From assembly GCA_964353455.1 (NCBI GenBank), contig CAYGWP010000267.1, positions 1 to 8,382 of the forward strand: a DNA stretch of 8,382 nucleotides, read 5' to 3'. Both the position numbers and the translations under genes were made by a program. The stretch is from CAYGWP01 sp964353455 (GTDB lineage: Bacteria; Planctomycetota; Phycisphaerae; FEN-1346). The notes below the pieces were generated by a model. The model saw nothing but the letters and a program-made list of their open reading frames with translations. It made no database searches and was not told the DNA's origin. Position 1 is the stretch's first letter; every line of letters begins with the position of its first letter. This document shows, one piece after another, positions 1 to 6,330 of the stretch.

Positions 1-1460
1 CCCTGCCGGAGTTTCGGCGTCGCCTGGCCGCCGCCGATGCGGGCGGCGCGGACCGGGAGATCGCCCTTTCGCAGGAACTGGCGGCCTGGCTGGAAACCAG
101 TGGGATCGTCGTGGACGGCACGGCCGGCGGCGCTCCGCCGCAGGAACAGGCCGGGACGCTTCACGCCCTGCTGGCGGCGCTGGAGGAGATCGCGCAGGAT
201 GCTGCCGCGGCCGACAAGGCGGCCGTCGTGCCGCGCATCAAGGTCACGGTCGAGCGGCGCTGGCAGGGCCGATGGGTGCTCTCGGCCAACCGGCCGCGGT
301 TCCTCACCGGGCGCGAAGTTCCCGACATCATGGAGGGCGGGAAGGCCGAGTTGCGGGCGCTGGTCCAGGACGATTACGCGGTTCCCCTGGACGTGCCGCT
401 GGCGGGCGATGCGGTCTCGCCGCTGGACGGGCCGGACTCCTACGGCAAGCCGGGCCGCGCCTGGCGTGCCGCGTTCATTCCGGCAATGCTGGCCGACGGG
501 CGGTACCCGATCGACGATCCGATCAGGCGTGAACATGTCTATTTTGTGCCGCTGACCTGTTCCACGTACGGCATCTTCTACAACGAGGTCCTGTTCAGGC
601 GGGCGGGGATCGGCCGGCCGCCGCGCACCTGGCCGGAGTTCATCGCGGTCTGCGAGAAACTCAAGGCCGCCGGCATCACGCCGCTGACGGCCGACATGGA
701 GAACTACTCCGAAGTCTGGATGTTGTGGCTGACCTACCGCGCCCTGGGCCCGGACGCATGGGAGGGGACGGTCCTGGGCGTGCCGTCGGGCGCCGCCGGT
801 TCGCCGCGGGTGTCGAAGCCGCCGTGGACCGACCCGCGCTATCGCGAGATATTCGCCCAGATCCGGCTGATGCGCGACCGCGGCTATTTCGACAGGTCTT
901 TCGCCGGTTCGCTCTGGCCGGCCGCCCAACGGGCCTTCGCTTCGGGCAGCGCCGCCATGATGATCAACGGGTCGTGGCTGGTGCAGGAACTGAGCGGCTA
1001 CGAGGAGAGCGCCGGGGCCTCGACGTTCAAACTGGGCGTCTTCAGTTTTCCGCAGTGGCCCGGCGGCCGGCCGCAGGACCAGACCGCCGCCTTCGCCGCC
1101 AACTTCGGCGTGGTGGTCTGCCGACAGGGGAAGGCCACCCGCCACGCGGTGGAACTGGTCAAGTACCTGTCGGCCAGGGACCACCCGGACATGGTCCACG
1201 AGAACGCGCAGATTTCGTGCATGGTTGACGCGGACTTCCCGCCCGCGCTTGCCGGCCTGGCCGAGGACTTCCGGCGTGCCCCGGTCATGTACACCCGCGA
1301 CCAGCGGGACTACGCCCCGCGGTTCTTTGCGGCGGCGCTGCTGCCGACATACGTGAAGTTCTTCCTGGCCGATTCGGCATCGGTGGATGAGTTCCTCGGG
1401 CGGCTCGAGGAACAGGCCGCCGCTTACCTCAATCGTGGCGGGGAAGGAGGCTACGAATGA
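1..1460 (+). CDS. Carbohydrate ABC transporter solute-binding protein, 5' partial
   Basis: Extracytoplasmic sugar-binding component of a CUT1-type ABC importer (solute-binding protein family 1). The frame is open from base 3 to the TGA at 1458-1460, giving 485 visible residues. Family hallmarks are GIFYNEVLFRRAG at about residues 190-202, followed by PPRTWPEF and a KLKAAGITPL segment, then SAAMMINGSW at 316-325, matching the usual family pattern of a Gly-Ser-Trp after a hydrophobic strand. The start codon and signal peptide lie upstream of the window. A GTG at 111 could in principle start it, but it has no ribosome binding site and the frame reads well before it. The visible part already exceeds the usual 400-450 residues, so the N-terminal section is longer than normal or carries an extra segment. 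The stop overlaps the next start (ATGA), so it is translationally coupled to the permease. The ligand cannot be told from sequence alone; an oligosaccharide is likely. Confidence 0.92.
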   Translation, partial: LPEFRRRLAAADAGGADREIALSQELAAWLETSGIVVDGTAGGAPPQEQAGTLHALLAALEEIAQDAAAADKAAVVPRIKVTVERRWQGRWVLSANRPRFLTGREVPDIMEGGKAELRALVQDDYAVPLDVPLAGDAVSPLDGPDSYGKPGRAWRAAFIPAMLADGRYPIDDPIRREHVYFVPLTCSTYGIFYNEVLFRRAGIGRPPRTWPEFIAVCEKLKAAGITPLTADMENYSEVWMLWLTYRALGPDAWEGTVLGVPSGAAGSPRVSKPPWTDPRYREIFAQIRLMRDRGYFDRSFAGSLWPAAQRAFASGSAAMMINGSWLVQELSGYEESAGASTFKLGVFSFPQWPGGRPQDQTAAFAANFGVVVCRQGKATRHAVELVKYLSARDHPDMVHENAQISCMVDADFPPALAGLAEDFRRAPVMYTRDQRDYAPRFFAAALLPTYVKFFLADSASVDEFLGRLEEQAAAYLNRGGEGGYE

Positions 1461-2362
1461 TCGTGGCGCAGCCGCGGCGGCTGGGCGGATGGTGGGGTGC
1501 GCCGGCATTGTTCCTGGCGCCGGCCCTGGTGCTGTTCGTGGTCTTGTTCGCCCTTCCGGCCGCAAGTTCGCTTTATGTCTCGATGTGCAAGTGGACGGGC
1601 TTCACGCCGCACATGGAGTTCGTGGGGCTGCGCGGCTTCGCCCGTCTCATGGCCGACACGAAGTTCTGGGGCGCGCTCGAGAACAACCTCTGGATCATGG
1701 GCGTCGGGGGGGTGGCATTCTTTGCGATGGCGTTTCTTTTCGCGGCCGCCCTGAACGATCAGCACGTGCGCGGACGCAAGTTCTTCCAGACCCTGATCTT
1801 CTTCCCGTCGTTCATCTCGGCCGTGGGCGTGGCCACGTTCTGGAAACTTCTCTACGACTCCAAGAGCGGCCTGCTGAACCTGTCGCTGGAGGGACTGGGC
1901 GCCTCGCCGGTGCAGTGGCTGTCTTCGGAGAACGCGATCAATGCGGCCATCGTCATGCTCGTCTGGGCCGAGGTCGGGGGAACGATGATCCTCCTCCTGG
2001 CGGGGATGCGGCGGATTCCCAAGGACTATTACGAGGCCGCGGAGATCGACGGCGCATCGGCAGGCCAACGATTCATCCACGTCACCGTGCCGATGATGCG
2101 CGAAGTGGTGCTGATCGCGCTGTCGTTGTGGATGATCGGCTCGATGAAGATCTTCGGTTTCATCCAGGCGCTGCTGGCGCCGGACATCAACGACGATTGC
2201 CAGGTTATCTCGACGCTTCAATATGATTATGCATTCAATAACCGCCGCTGCATCTTCCTGATGGGCGAGGCGACGGCCATGGCCGTCGTCCAGGTGGCGA
2301 TCGTGCTGGTGCTTGTCGGCATCGTGCGGCTGATGCGGGAGAAAAAGAGCGTCGAGTACTGA
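1457..2362 (+). CDS. Carbohydrate ABC transporter permease, MalF/UgpA type
   Basis: Inner-membrane permease subunit of the importer, 301 residues, normal length for the family. Predicted membrane segments lie near residues 13-38, 77-99, 109-132, 160-184, 216-240 and 268-293. The cytoplasmic EAA loop that docks the ATPase is clear: EAAEIDGASAGQRF begins at E193 and runs on to a conserved VP. The ATG at 1457 overlaps the stop of the binding-protein gene and is preceded by a strong AAGGAGG (1444-1450) six bases upstream, so the start is secure. It pairs with the following MalG-type permease to form the channel heterodimer. No ATPase gene lies next to it, which is common for CUT1 systems that share one MsmK/MalK-like ATPase (family knowledge). 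Confidence 0.95.
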   Translation: MIVAQPRRLGGWWGAPALFLAPALVLFVVLFALPAASSLYVSMCKWTGFTPHMEFVGLRGFARLMADTKFWGALENNLWIMGVGGVAFFAMAFLFAAALNDQHVRGRKFFQTLIFFPSFISAVGVATFWKLLYDSKSGLLNLSLEGLGASPVQWLSSENAINAAIVMLVWAEVGGTMILLLAGMRRIPKDYYEAAEIDGASAGQRFIHVTVPMMREVVLIALSLWMIGSMKIFGFIQALLAPDINDDCQVISTLQYDYAFNNRRCIFLMGEATAMAVVQVAIVLVLVGIVRLMREKKSVEY

Positions 2363-2363
2363 C

Positions 2364-2381
2364 CGCCCCCGGACGGGGGCG
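2364..2381 (+). other. GC-rich hairpin between the two permease genes
   Basis: CGCCCCC (2364-2370) pairs perfectly with GGGGGCG (2375-2381) around a GGAC loop. AGTA (2355-2358), just before the stop codon, can extend the stem by pairing with TACT (2382-2385), leaving a five-base bulge. It starts one base after the first permease stop and ends five bases before the GGAG of the next gene. No T-run follows, so it is probably not a full terminator. It may tune mRNA stability or the ratio of the two permeases; that is inference. Confidence 0.5.
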
Positions 2382-2398
2382 TACTTGGAGAGAACTAC

Positions 2399-3769
2399 AT
2401 GCCGCCCGACGTTGGCGCTTCGGCGGAAGGGATTGCGAGGATCATCACGATCTGCGTGGTCGCCTACTGCCTGGTGTCGGCCGGCATCCTGTGGGCCTAC
2501 GCCCGCACGCGGCTGTACCCGCTGTACCTGCTGAAGATCGCCTGGGTCGGCGTGACCATCGTCGGATTCCTGTGGATCATCTCCATGTCTCTGGCCGACC
2601 CCGGGCCTCAGCACGGCGGGGTGACGTCGGAGTTCATGAAGAACCCGGCCGGGCCGTTCGCGGTCGTGGGCGATTACCCGGCCTGGTCCCAGCGCCTCTA
2701 CGCCGCCAGGCCGTGGTGGATGTTCATGCTGGCGGGCCTGCTGCTCCTCTGGCGGGGGTTCTCCGGCCACGGCATGGCCGACCAGGACGGCCCGCGGCGG
2801 CGGACATTCCGGAAGGCGTTCCTTGCCCTCACCGCCGCCGGCCTATGCGCGCTCTTGCTGGCGGTTGACCACGGCCGCGACCCGGCTTACGTATCTTACA
2901 CCGGGGCCGCCTATGTGGCCGCGCTGTGCGTGGCTTGGGCCGTGCTGCCCCTGGGCCTGCGGCGGAGACTGGCCGTCCCGGCGCTGGTGGCGCTCGCCGC
3001 GCTCATTGCCGCGCCGCTGGCGGCGGCGCTGGCGCATTTCGACTGGCAGTCCTACACTTACGCGGCCGGCAACTATGCCTACGCCTGGACGACCGCCCGC
3101 ATGGGCCACTACGCGCTCAACAGCCTGCTGGTTTCCGTGCTGACGGTGTGCGTTACGTCGGTGGTGGCGTCGATGGCCGCCTATGCCCTGACGCGGCTGG
3201 AGTTCGTGGGCCGCGGCGCGGTTCTGTTCCTCTTTATCGGGGCGATGGTGATTCCGGCCGAGTTGTACATCGTGCCGCTGTTCCTGATGGTGCAGGACTG
3301 GCACCTGTCGGTCGGCGCCCTGGGGTTCAACTTCATGGACTCGCGGCTTGGGCTGGGCCTGATCTACGCCGCCGCCGGGCTGCCCTTCGCCGTGTTTCTG
3401 CTGACGGGGTTCTACCGCACGCTGCCGGCGGCGCTGCGCGAGGCGGCCGCCATCGACGGCTGCGGCGAGTGGCGGATGTTCACCGACGTGTTCTTCCCGC
3501 TGGCCGTTCCGGGCCTGGCGACGGCCGCAATCTTCCAGTTCCTGGCCGTGTGGAACGAGTACCAGTTCGCCCTGGTGTTCCTGACCAACGACAAACTCAA
3601 GACGCTGCCGGTGGGCCTGTACAACCTGTCGGTGAGCCAGCAGTACGCGGCCAACTGGTCGGCGCTGTTCGCGGGCGTGACGCTTTTGTGCGTGCCGACG
3701 TTCCTCATTTTCGTCATCCTTCAGGAGCGCATCGTGGCCGGTCTTACGGTCGGCGGCGTGAAGGAATGA
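2399..3769 (+). CDS. Carbohydrate ABC transporter permease, MalG/UgpE type, with extra membrane segments
   Basis: Second channel subunit of the sugar importer, 456 residues against the usual 270-300. The C-terminal half is a canonical MetI-like core: NYAYAW at 225-230, then NSLLVS and AAYALTRL, a VIPAELYIVPLF segment, and the EAA loop EAAAIDGCGEWRMF from E348. The usual TM1 is recognisable at 44-64 (VGFLWIISMSLADP). Unusually, another membrane segment precedes it (12-33), and about 125 residues with four predicted helices (105-122, 138-156, 166-186, 191-213) sit between TM1 and the core. Basic loops (ARTR at 35-38, RRRTFRK at 133-139, RRR at 188-190) fall on the cytoplasmic side in this model, so the four-helix insertion keeps the topology of the core. 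The frame is continuous, with no sign of a frameshift. The start has GGAG at 2387-2390, eight bases upstream of ATG. It is the last gene of the operon. Confidence 0.94.
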   Translation: MPPDVGASAEGIARIITICVVAYCLVSAGILWAYARTRLYPLYLLKIAWVGVTIVGFLWIISMSLADPGPQHGGVTSEFMKNPAGPFAVVGDYPAWSQRLYAARPWWMFMLAGLLLLWRGFSGHGMADQDGPRRRTFRKAFLALTAAGLCALLLAVDHGRDPAYVSYTGAAYVAALCVAWAVLPLGLRRRLAVPALVALAALIAAPLAAALAHFDWQSYTYAAGNYAYAWTTARMGHYALNSLLVSVLTVCVTSVVASMAAYALTRLEFVGRGAVLFLFIGAMVIPAELYIVPLFLMVQDWHLSVGALGFNFMDSRLGLGLIYAAAGLPFAVFLLTGFYRTLPAALREAAAIDGCGEWRMFTDVFFPLAVPGLATAAIFQFLAVWNEYQFALVFLTNDKLKTLPVGLYNLSVSQQYAANWSALFAGVTLLCVPTFLIFVILQERIVAGLTVGGVKE

Positions 3770-3786
3770 CGGCGGGCAGTCCGTCA
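3767..3786 (+). other. Hairpin overlapping the permease stop codon
   Basis: TGACGG (3767-3772), which includes the stop codon, pairs with CCGTCA (3781-3786) around an eight-base loop. The segment 3771-3780 is identical to 3826-3835, the 3' arm of the next hairpin, so it can also pair with the 5' arm of that hairpin. The two foldings exclude one another. Seen in sequence; any regulatory role is inference. Confidence 0.35.
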
Positions 3787-3805
3787 AGGGTGATCCTGTG
3801 AGTGC

Positions 3806-3836
3806 CACTGTCCGCCCGACGGATTGGCGGGCAGTG
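3806..3836 (+). terminator. Candidate terminator of the ABC transporter operon
   Basis: CACTGTCCGCC (3806-3816) pairs along 11 positions, with one G-T wobble, with GGCGGGCAGTG (3826-3836) around a nine-base loop. The hairpin lies 36 bases after the second permease stop, where the operon should end. Only a weak GTTCC follows and not a real T-run, so it is a terminator-like hairpin and not a textbook intrinsic terminator. Confidence 0.4.
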
Positions 3837-3958
3837 TTCCTGGAAGAGCATGGGTTGCCGCCGCGCCCCGCGGCACCCGCACGATCAAGGCCATTCGCCA
3901 ATCGACCAGTCCGGTGGCTACCCGTTCACTCCTGCGAGTGCGAAAAACAGCGTACCTT

Positions 3959-4011
3959 ATCCCGTTCAGCCTGAAGGGCTGGAACGTAACAGCCTTGGGC
4001 AACGCCCAAGG
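3959..4011 (+). repeat. Repeat unit A, left copy (two hairpins)
   Basis: Hairpin 1: CGTTC (3963-3967) pairs with GAACG (3982-3986), a single G (3981) bulges, then AGCCT (3968-3972) pairs with GGGCT (3976-3980) around a GAA loop. After the linker TAACAG comes hairpin 2: CCTTGGGC (3993-4000) and GCCCAAGG (4004-4011), a perfect 8-bp stem with loop AAC. Positions 3959-3992 match the inverted right copy at 30 of 34 bases. Read as protein it gives a PEGLERNSLGQRPR-like peptide. I remember such peptides from spurious hypothetical proteins in PVC and related genomes; that recollection is not checked. Confidence 0.8.
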
Positions 4012-4059
4012 TCACGAGACCAGCGCCGCCCATCCTTTCTTCTTCTTCTTTATCTGTTC

Positions 4060-4080
4060 AGCCCTGAAGGGGCGCGACGG
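4060..4080 (+). repeat. Repeat unit B, left copy
   Basis: AGCCCTGAAGGGGCGC (4060-4075) followed by GACGG. It folds as GCCCT (4061-4065) with GGGGC (4069-4073) around a GAA loop, the same loop and closing T-G pair as hairpin 1 of unit A. It matches the inverted copy at 4142-4162 at 20 of 21 positions. It follows directly on the pyrimidine-rich tract. Confidence 0.75.
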
Positions 4081-4127
4081 TTTTTGTGTTGAAAATGAGG
4101 TGAACGGGAATCCTTGCGAGCGGTTGG

Positions 4128-4153
4128 CCCGTGGCACCCTCCCGTGGCGCCCC
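4128..4153 (+). repeat. Short tandem duplication
   Basis: Two adjacent 13-base copies, CCCGTGGCACCCT (4128-4140) and CCCGTGGCGCCCC (4141-4153), match at 11 of 13 positions. The second copy contributes the outer part of the right B unit, so this may be a partial duplication of that end of the unit. Confidence 0.5.
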
Positions 4154-4162
4154 TTCAGGGCT
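4142..4162 (-). repeat. Repeat unit B, right (inverted) copy
   Basis: On the minus strand this reads AGCCCTGAAGGGGCGC followed by CACGG, one base different from the left copy. It is followed on the plus strand by a purine-rich tract (4163-4188), the counterpart of the pyrimidine-rich tract beside the left copy. Unlike unit A, its stem sequence is conserved and not covarying. Confidence 0.75.
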
Positions 4163-4207
4163 TCAAAGAAGAAAGAAAACAAGATAAATCACGCTGCTCC
4201 ATGTTCA

Positions 4208-4260
4208 ACCCCGCCGATGGCGGGGCCTGTTACGTTCCGGCCTTTCAGGCCGAACGGCAT
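4208..4260 (-). repeat. Repeat unit A, right (inverted) copy
   Basis: On the minus strand, hairpin 1 has CGTTC/GAACG plus GGCCT/AGGCC around GAA; hairpin 2 is CCCCGCC/GGCGGGG with loop ATC (4209-4225), extendable by one G-T pair. Every hairpin 1 stem difference from the left copy keeps pairing (A-T to G-C, T-G to T-A). Hairpin 2 has changed at five of eight pairs while still closing completely. Such covariation points to selection on the fold. Confidence 0.8.
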
Positions 4261-4373
4261 CGTGCGGCGGCCTGTCCTTGCTTTCGCGCATCCGGTTGAT
4301 ACATTGTGGAAGGGAACCTTTTCGTGCAAGTGTTTTCCGCGGGTCCGATGACCGGTTCGCGCCGCACGCCGCC

Positions 4374-4378
4374 AGGAA
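4374..4378 (+). promoter_or_regulatory. Ribosome binding site supporting the peptidase start
   Basis: AGGAA lies ten bases upstream of the ATG at 4389. The longer alternative, a TTG at 4278, has no purine-rich site in front and would add 37 residues with no family character, so the ATG at 4389 is preferred. Confidence 0.45.
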
Positions 4379-4388
4379 CGGGTCGCGC

Positions 4389-6161
4389 ATGCTCAAGTCG
4401 CTGGTCGAAACCATTGCGGGCGCGTATGACGCCTCTCGCCACCGCGACCTGCTCGCGGCGCTGTGGGAGCAGGAACGGTGGTTCGACACCCCGCACCAGC
4501 GCCGCGCCGCTCGCGTCGCCCGCGATGCGCTCGGCCGCGCCGGACTGCGGGAACCGCGCATCGTGCCTTTCGCCGCCGACGGACTCACGCGATGGCAGGA
4601 CTGGACCACGCACATGGCGTGGGAGTGCCCGGCGGCCCAACTCTCCCTCGGCGGCGAGGTGCTGGCCGACCGGGCCGCCTGCCCGCAGGCCGTGGTCCAG
4701 TGGAGCGGGCCGCTCGCCGCCGTCTCGGCCCCGGTGGTCGATGGCGATGCGCTTGCTGAGATTTCCCCCGAGCGGGTGCGCGGCAAGTTCGTCCTGACGG
4801 CCCGGCCCCCGCGAGAGATGAAGGAGCGCGCGAGGGGTGCGGGCGCCGCCGGCATCATCAGCGACTACCTCGGCGAAGCCCCGCTCTACGATGCCGACAC
4901 GACCCGCTGGTGCAATACCTGGGGAGACGGGCCGGACGGGTGGTACTTCCGCGCCGCTGACGCCCCGGTGCCGGGGTTCTGCCTCAGTCCGCGGGCCGGA
5001 GCGGCGCTGCGGCAGCGTCTGGCGGCCAACCCGGACCTCTTGCTTGCCGGCCGCTGCGACAGCCGCATCTACGCGGGCCAGTCGCAGTGCGCGAGCGCGC
5101 TCCTGCCGGGGAGGGACGACTCCCGCGAGGTCTGGCTGTTCGCGCACGCCTGCGAGCAGGGGGCGAACGACAACGCCAGCGGCGTCAGCGCAATCATCGA
5201 GGCCGCGGGCATGCTGGCCGCGCTCATCGACGCCGGCACGCTGGAGCGCCCCCGGTTCGGCATCCGCGTCATCGTTACCGAGGAATGCCTGGGCATGCTG
5301 GCCTTCGCCTCCGAACATGAGGCCCTCCGGCGGCGGGCGCTCGTCGGCCTGAACGTTGACAGCGTCGGCGACATGAGCGAGCCCCATCGGCCATTCCGCC
5401 TCTTCTACGGTCCGCTCTCTGCACCCACCTTCGCCTGGGCCGTTGCCGCGATGGTCGGCGGGTTGCTGCGCGAGGGCGGCCGCGGGGCCTACCACCTCGA
5501 AAGCCTGTGCCAGCCGCCGGTGGCCGACGACATGATCGCCGACCCCAACTGCGGCACGCCGACGCTCTGGCTCGGGCGGGGCAAGGATTCCGTCGGCTAC
5601 CACTCCAGCCGAGACACGCCCGCGATATGCGACGGCGTCTCGCTCCGCGCCAACTGCCTCCTTGCCGCCGCATGGGCGTACGCCTGCGCGGGCCTCGACG
5701 ACCGGCTCGCGCGCGGGTTGGCGGCCCCGGCCGCTGGATGGATCGACGAGCACATCCTCCCCGCCGCGGGCGAAGACGCCTTGCGCCTCAGGCGATGGGC
5801 CGCAGGCCGCATGCTGCGCGACCTGGGTCGATGGGACGTGCCCTCGGCCGCGTATGAGCCTCACGCGTCGCGGTATTGCCCCGCCGACGCCGGTCCGCTG
5901 GACGGGTTGAGCGATTCCGGGCCGCGCCTCGTCCGTCGGACCTGGGGCACGTCCACCTTCGAGACGCTGCCGCCGGAGCGGTCGCGGCAGTTCAGCCGCT
6001 GGTCGCTCCCCCAGGCGGTGGCGCTCTACTGGACCCACGGCCGCCTGCCGCTCGCCGCCGTCGAGCGACTGACCCTCGCCGAGTGCGCCTCGCTTCCCGA
6101 AGGCGGCCTCATGCCCCTCGCCGAAGCCTGTATCGAAGCCCGACTGGCCGACTGGGCCTGA
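4389..6161 (+). CDS. M28-family (DUF4910-like) zinc aminopeptidase
   Basis: Predicted dinuclear-zinc aminopeptidase of 590 residues with no signal peptide, so cytoplasmic. A protease-associated-like segment is visible around residues 120-170 (VRGKFVLTARPP, then GAGAAGIISDYL). The catalytic domain then shows all expected M28 landmarks: H253 in AHACEQ, D261 in GANDNASG, adjacent E298-E299 in VTEECLG (general base plus ligand), D324 in NVDSVG and H405 in YHSSRDTP. The first two ligands are only eight residues apart, as I recall for the DUF4910-type branch and much closer than in classical M28 aminopeptidases. Residues from about 430 form a C-terminal extension that may include a winged-helix-like fold. 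The ATG at 4389 is chosen over an upstream TTG. The substrate is unknown: a peptide, a cyclised aminoacyl group or another amide. Its link to the flanking sugar genes is only positional. Confidence 0.85.
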   Translation: MLKSLVETIAGAYDASRHRDLLAALWEQERWFDTPHQRRAARVARDALGRAGLREPRIVPFAADGLTRWQDWTTHMAWECPAAQLSLGGEVLADRAACPQAVVQWSGPLAAVSAPVVDGDALAEISPERVRGKFVLTARPPREMKERARGAGAAGIISDYLGEAPLYDADTTRWCNTWGDGPDGWYFRAADAPVPGFCLSPRAGAALRQRLAANPDLLLAGRCDSRIYAGQSQCASALLPGRDDSREVWLFAHACEQGANDNASGVSAIIEAAGMLAALIDAGTLERPRFGIRVIVTEECLGMLAFASEHEALRRRALVGLNVDSVGDMSEPHRPFRLFYGPLSAPTFAWAVAAMVGGLLREGGRGAYHLESLCQPPVADDMIADPNCGTPTLWLGRGKDSVGYHSSRDTPAICDGVSLRANCLLAAAWAYACAGLDDRLARGLAAPAAGWIDEHILPAAGEDALRLRRWAAGRMLRDLGRWDVPSAAYEPHASRYCPADAGPLDGLSDSGPRLVRRTWGTSTFETLPPERSRQFSRWSLPQAVALYWTHGRLPLAAVERLTLAECASLPEGGLMPLAEACIEARLADWA

Positions 6162-6222
6162 AAAAAGGTGTCACGACTGATTCACGTGCTCGACCTTCTG
6201 GGATTCAGAGAGCAGGCAGGCC

Positions 6223-6255
6223 GCGCGGTGGTGACCGCGATGCAGACCACCGCGC
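6223..6255 (+). other. Perfect inverted repeat in the leader of the glycosidase gene
   Basis: GCGCGGTGGT (6223-6232) and ACCACCGCGC (6246-6255) form a perfect 10-bp stem with a 13-base loop. The left arm can alternatively form a tight 6-bp hairpin, CGCGGT (6224-6229) with ACCGCG (6234-6239) and a GGTG loop, which excludes the first. It lies 61 bases after the peptidase stop and 75 bases before the next ATG. No T-run follows. It could be an unusual terminator, an operator for a dimeric repressor, or a leader switch. The rest of 6162-6330 shows nothing recognisable. Confidence 0.45.
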
Positions 6256-6320
6256 CGCCTGGAGAGCGGCGGCGCCCGCGCCGGCGCTCGCGCCTGTCGG
6301 CCCCGCAGAGATTTCGCTAC

Positions 6321-6326
6321 AGGAGG
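6321..6326 (+). promoter_or_regulatory. Ribosome binding site of the glycosidase gene
   Basis: A full AGGAGG consensus sits four bases before the ATG at 6331, slightly closer than usual. It fixes the start, which is followed at once by a signal peptide. An out-of-frame ATG at 6336 leads nowhere. Confidence 0.7.
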
Positions 6327-6330
6327 CGCC

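Larger units (their letters stand above)
3959..4260. repeat. Nested inverted-repeat element symmetric about base 4110
   Basis: From outside inwards: a two-hairpin unit (A) on the left at 3959-4011 and its inverted copy at 4208-4260; a pyrimidine-rich tract at 4035-4052 facing a purine-rich tract at 4163-4188; and a 21-base unit (B) at 4060-4080 with its inverted copy at 4142-4162. The midpoints of the A pair (about 4109.5) and the B pair (4111) coincide within two bases. The central 61 bases (4081-4141) show no clear symmetry. It could be a pair of dispersed REP-like repeats, a non-autonomous (MITE-like) element, or a structured RNA. No transposase gene or target-site duplication was seen. 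Confidence 0.75.
3770..4388. other. Long intergenic region without a convincing gene
   Basis: This 619-base stretch separates the transporter operon from the peptidase gene. Its left part (3770-3940) holds several hairpins: the terminator candidate at 3806-3836, TGCCGC/GCGGCA at 3856-3875 and CACTC/GAGTG at 3927-3940. The middle (3959-4260) is the nested inverted repeat described separately. The right part (4261-4388) is the leader of the peptidase gene. There, TTGCTT (4278-4283) and TACATT (4300-4305), 16 bases apart, are a poor match to a sigma-70 promoter. Short open frames across the region translate the repeats and show no protein family, so I do not call them genes. Confidence 0.7.

Noticed and set aside
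1451..2770. 439-residue open frame on the minus strand opposite the first permease
   Set aside because: It is His/Arg/Gln-rich, spans both permease genes and their intergenic hairpin, and shows no membrane segment or domain.
2843..3901. 352-residue open frame on the minus strand opposite the second permease
   Set aside because: Composition typical of an antisense shadow of a membrane-protein gene; no motif or credible start.
3959..4260. CRISPR array
   Set aside because: Only two copies of each unit, in inverted orientation, with no regular spacers and no cas genes.
3959..4260. Insertion sequence or integron attC site
   Set aside because: No transposase or integrase frame, no target-site duplication and no attC core-site motifs were seen. 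A non-autonomous element remains possible and is reported as a finding.
3802..4351. Small plus-strand frames of 96 and 175 residues across the intergenic region
   Set aside because: They translate the inverted repeats. The same peptide (VTF-PFR-NGI) arises from both copies of unit A on opposite strands, showing a repeat and not a gene.
4278..4388. Longer start (TTG at 4278) for the peptidase
   Set aside because: No ribosome binding site, and the added 37 residues resemble translated leader sequence.
4245..6038. 597-residue open frame on the minus strand opposite the peptidase
   Set aside because: It is Arg/Gly/Pro-rich low-information sequence with no domain, lying opposite a frame that has a full catalytic signature. 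Such shadows are normal in high-GC DNA.
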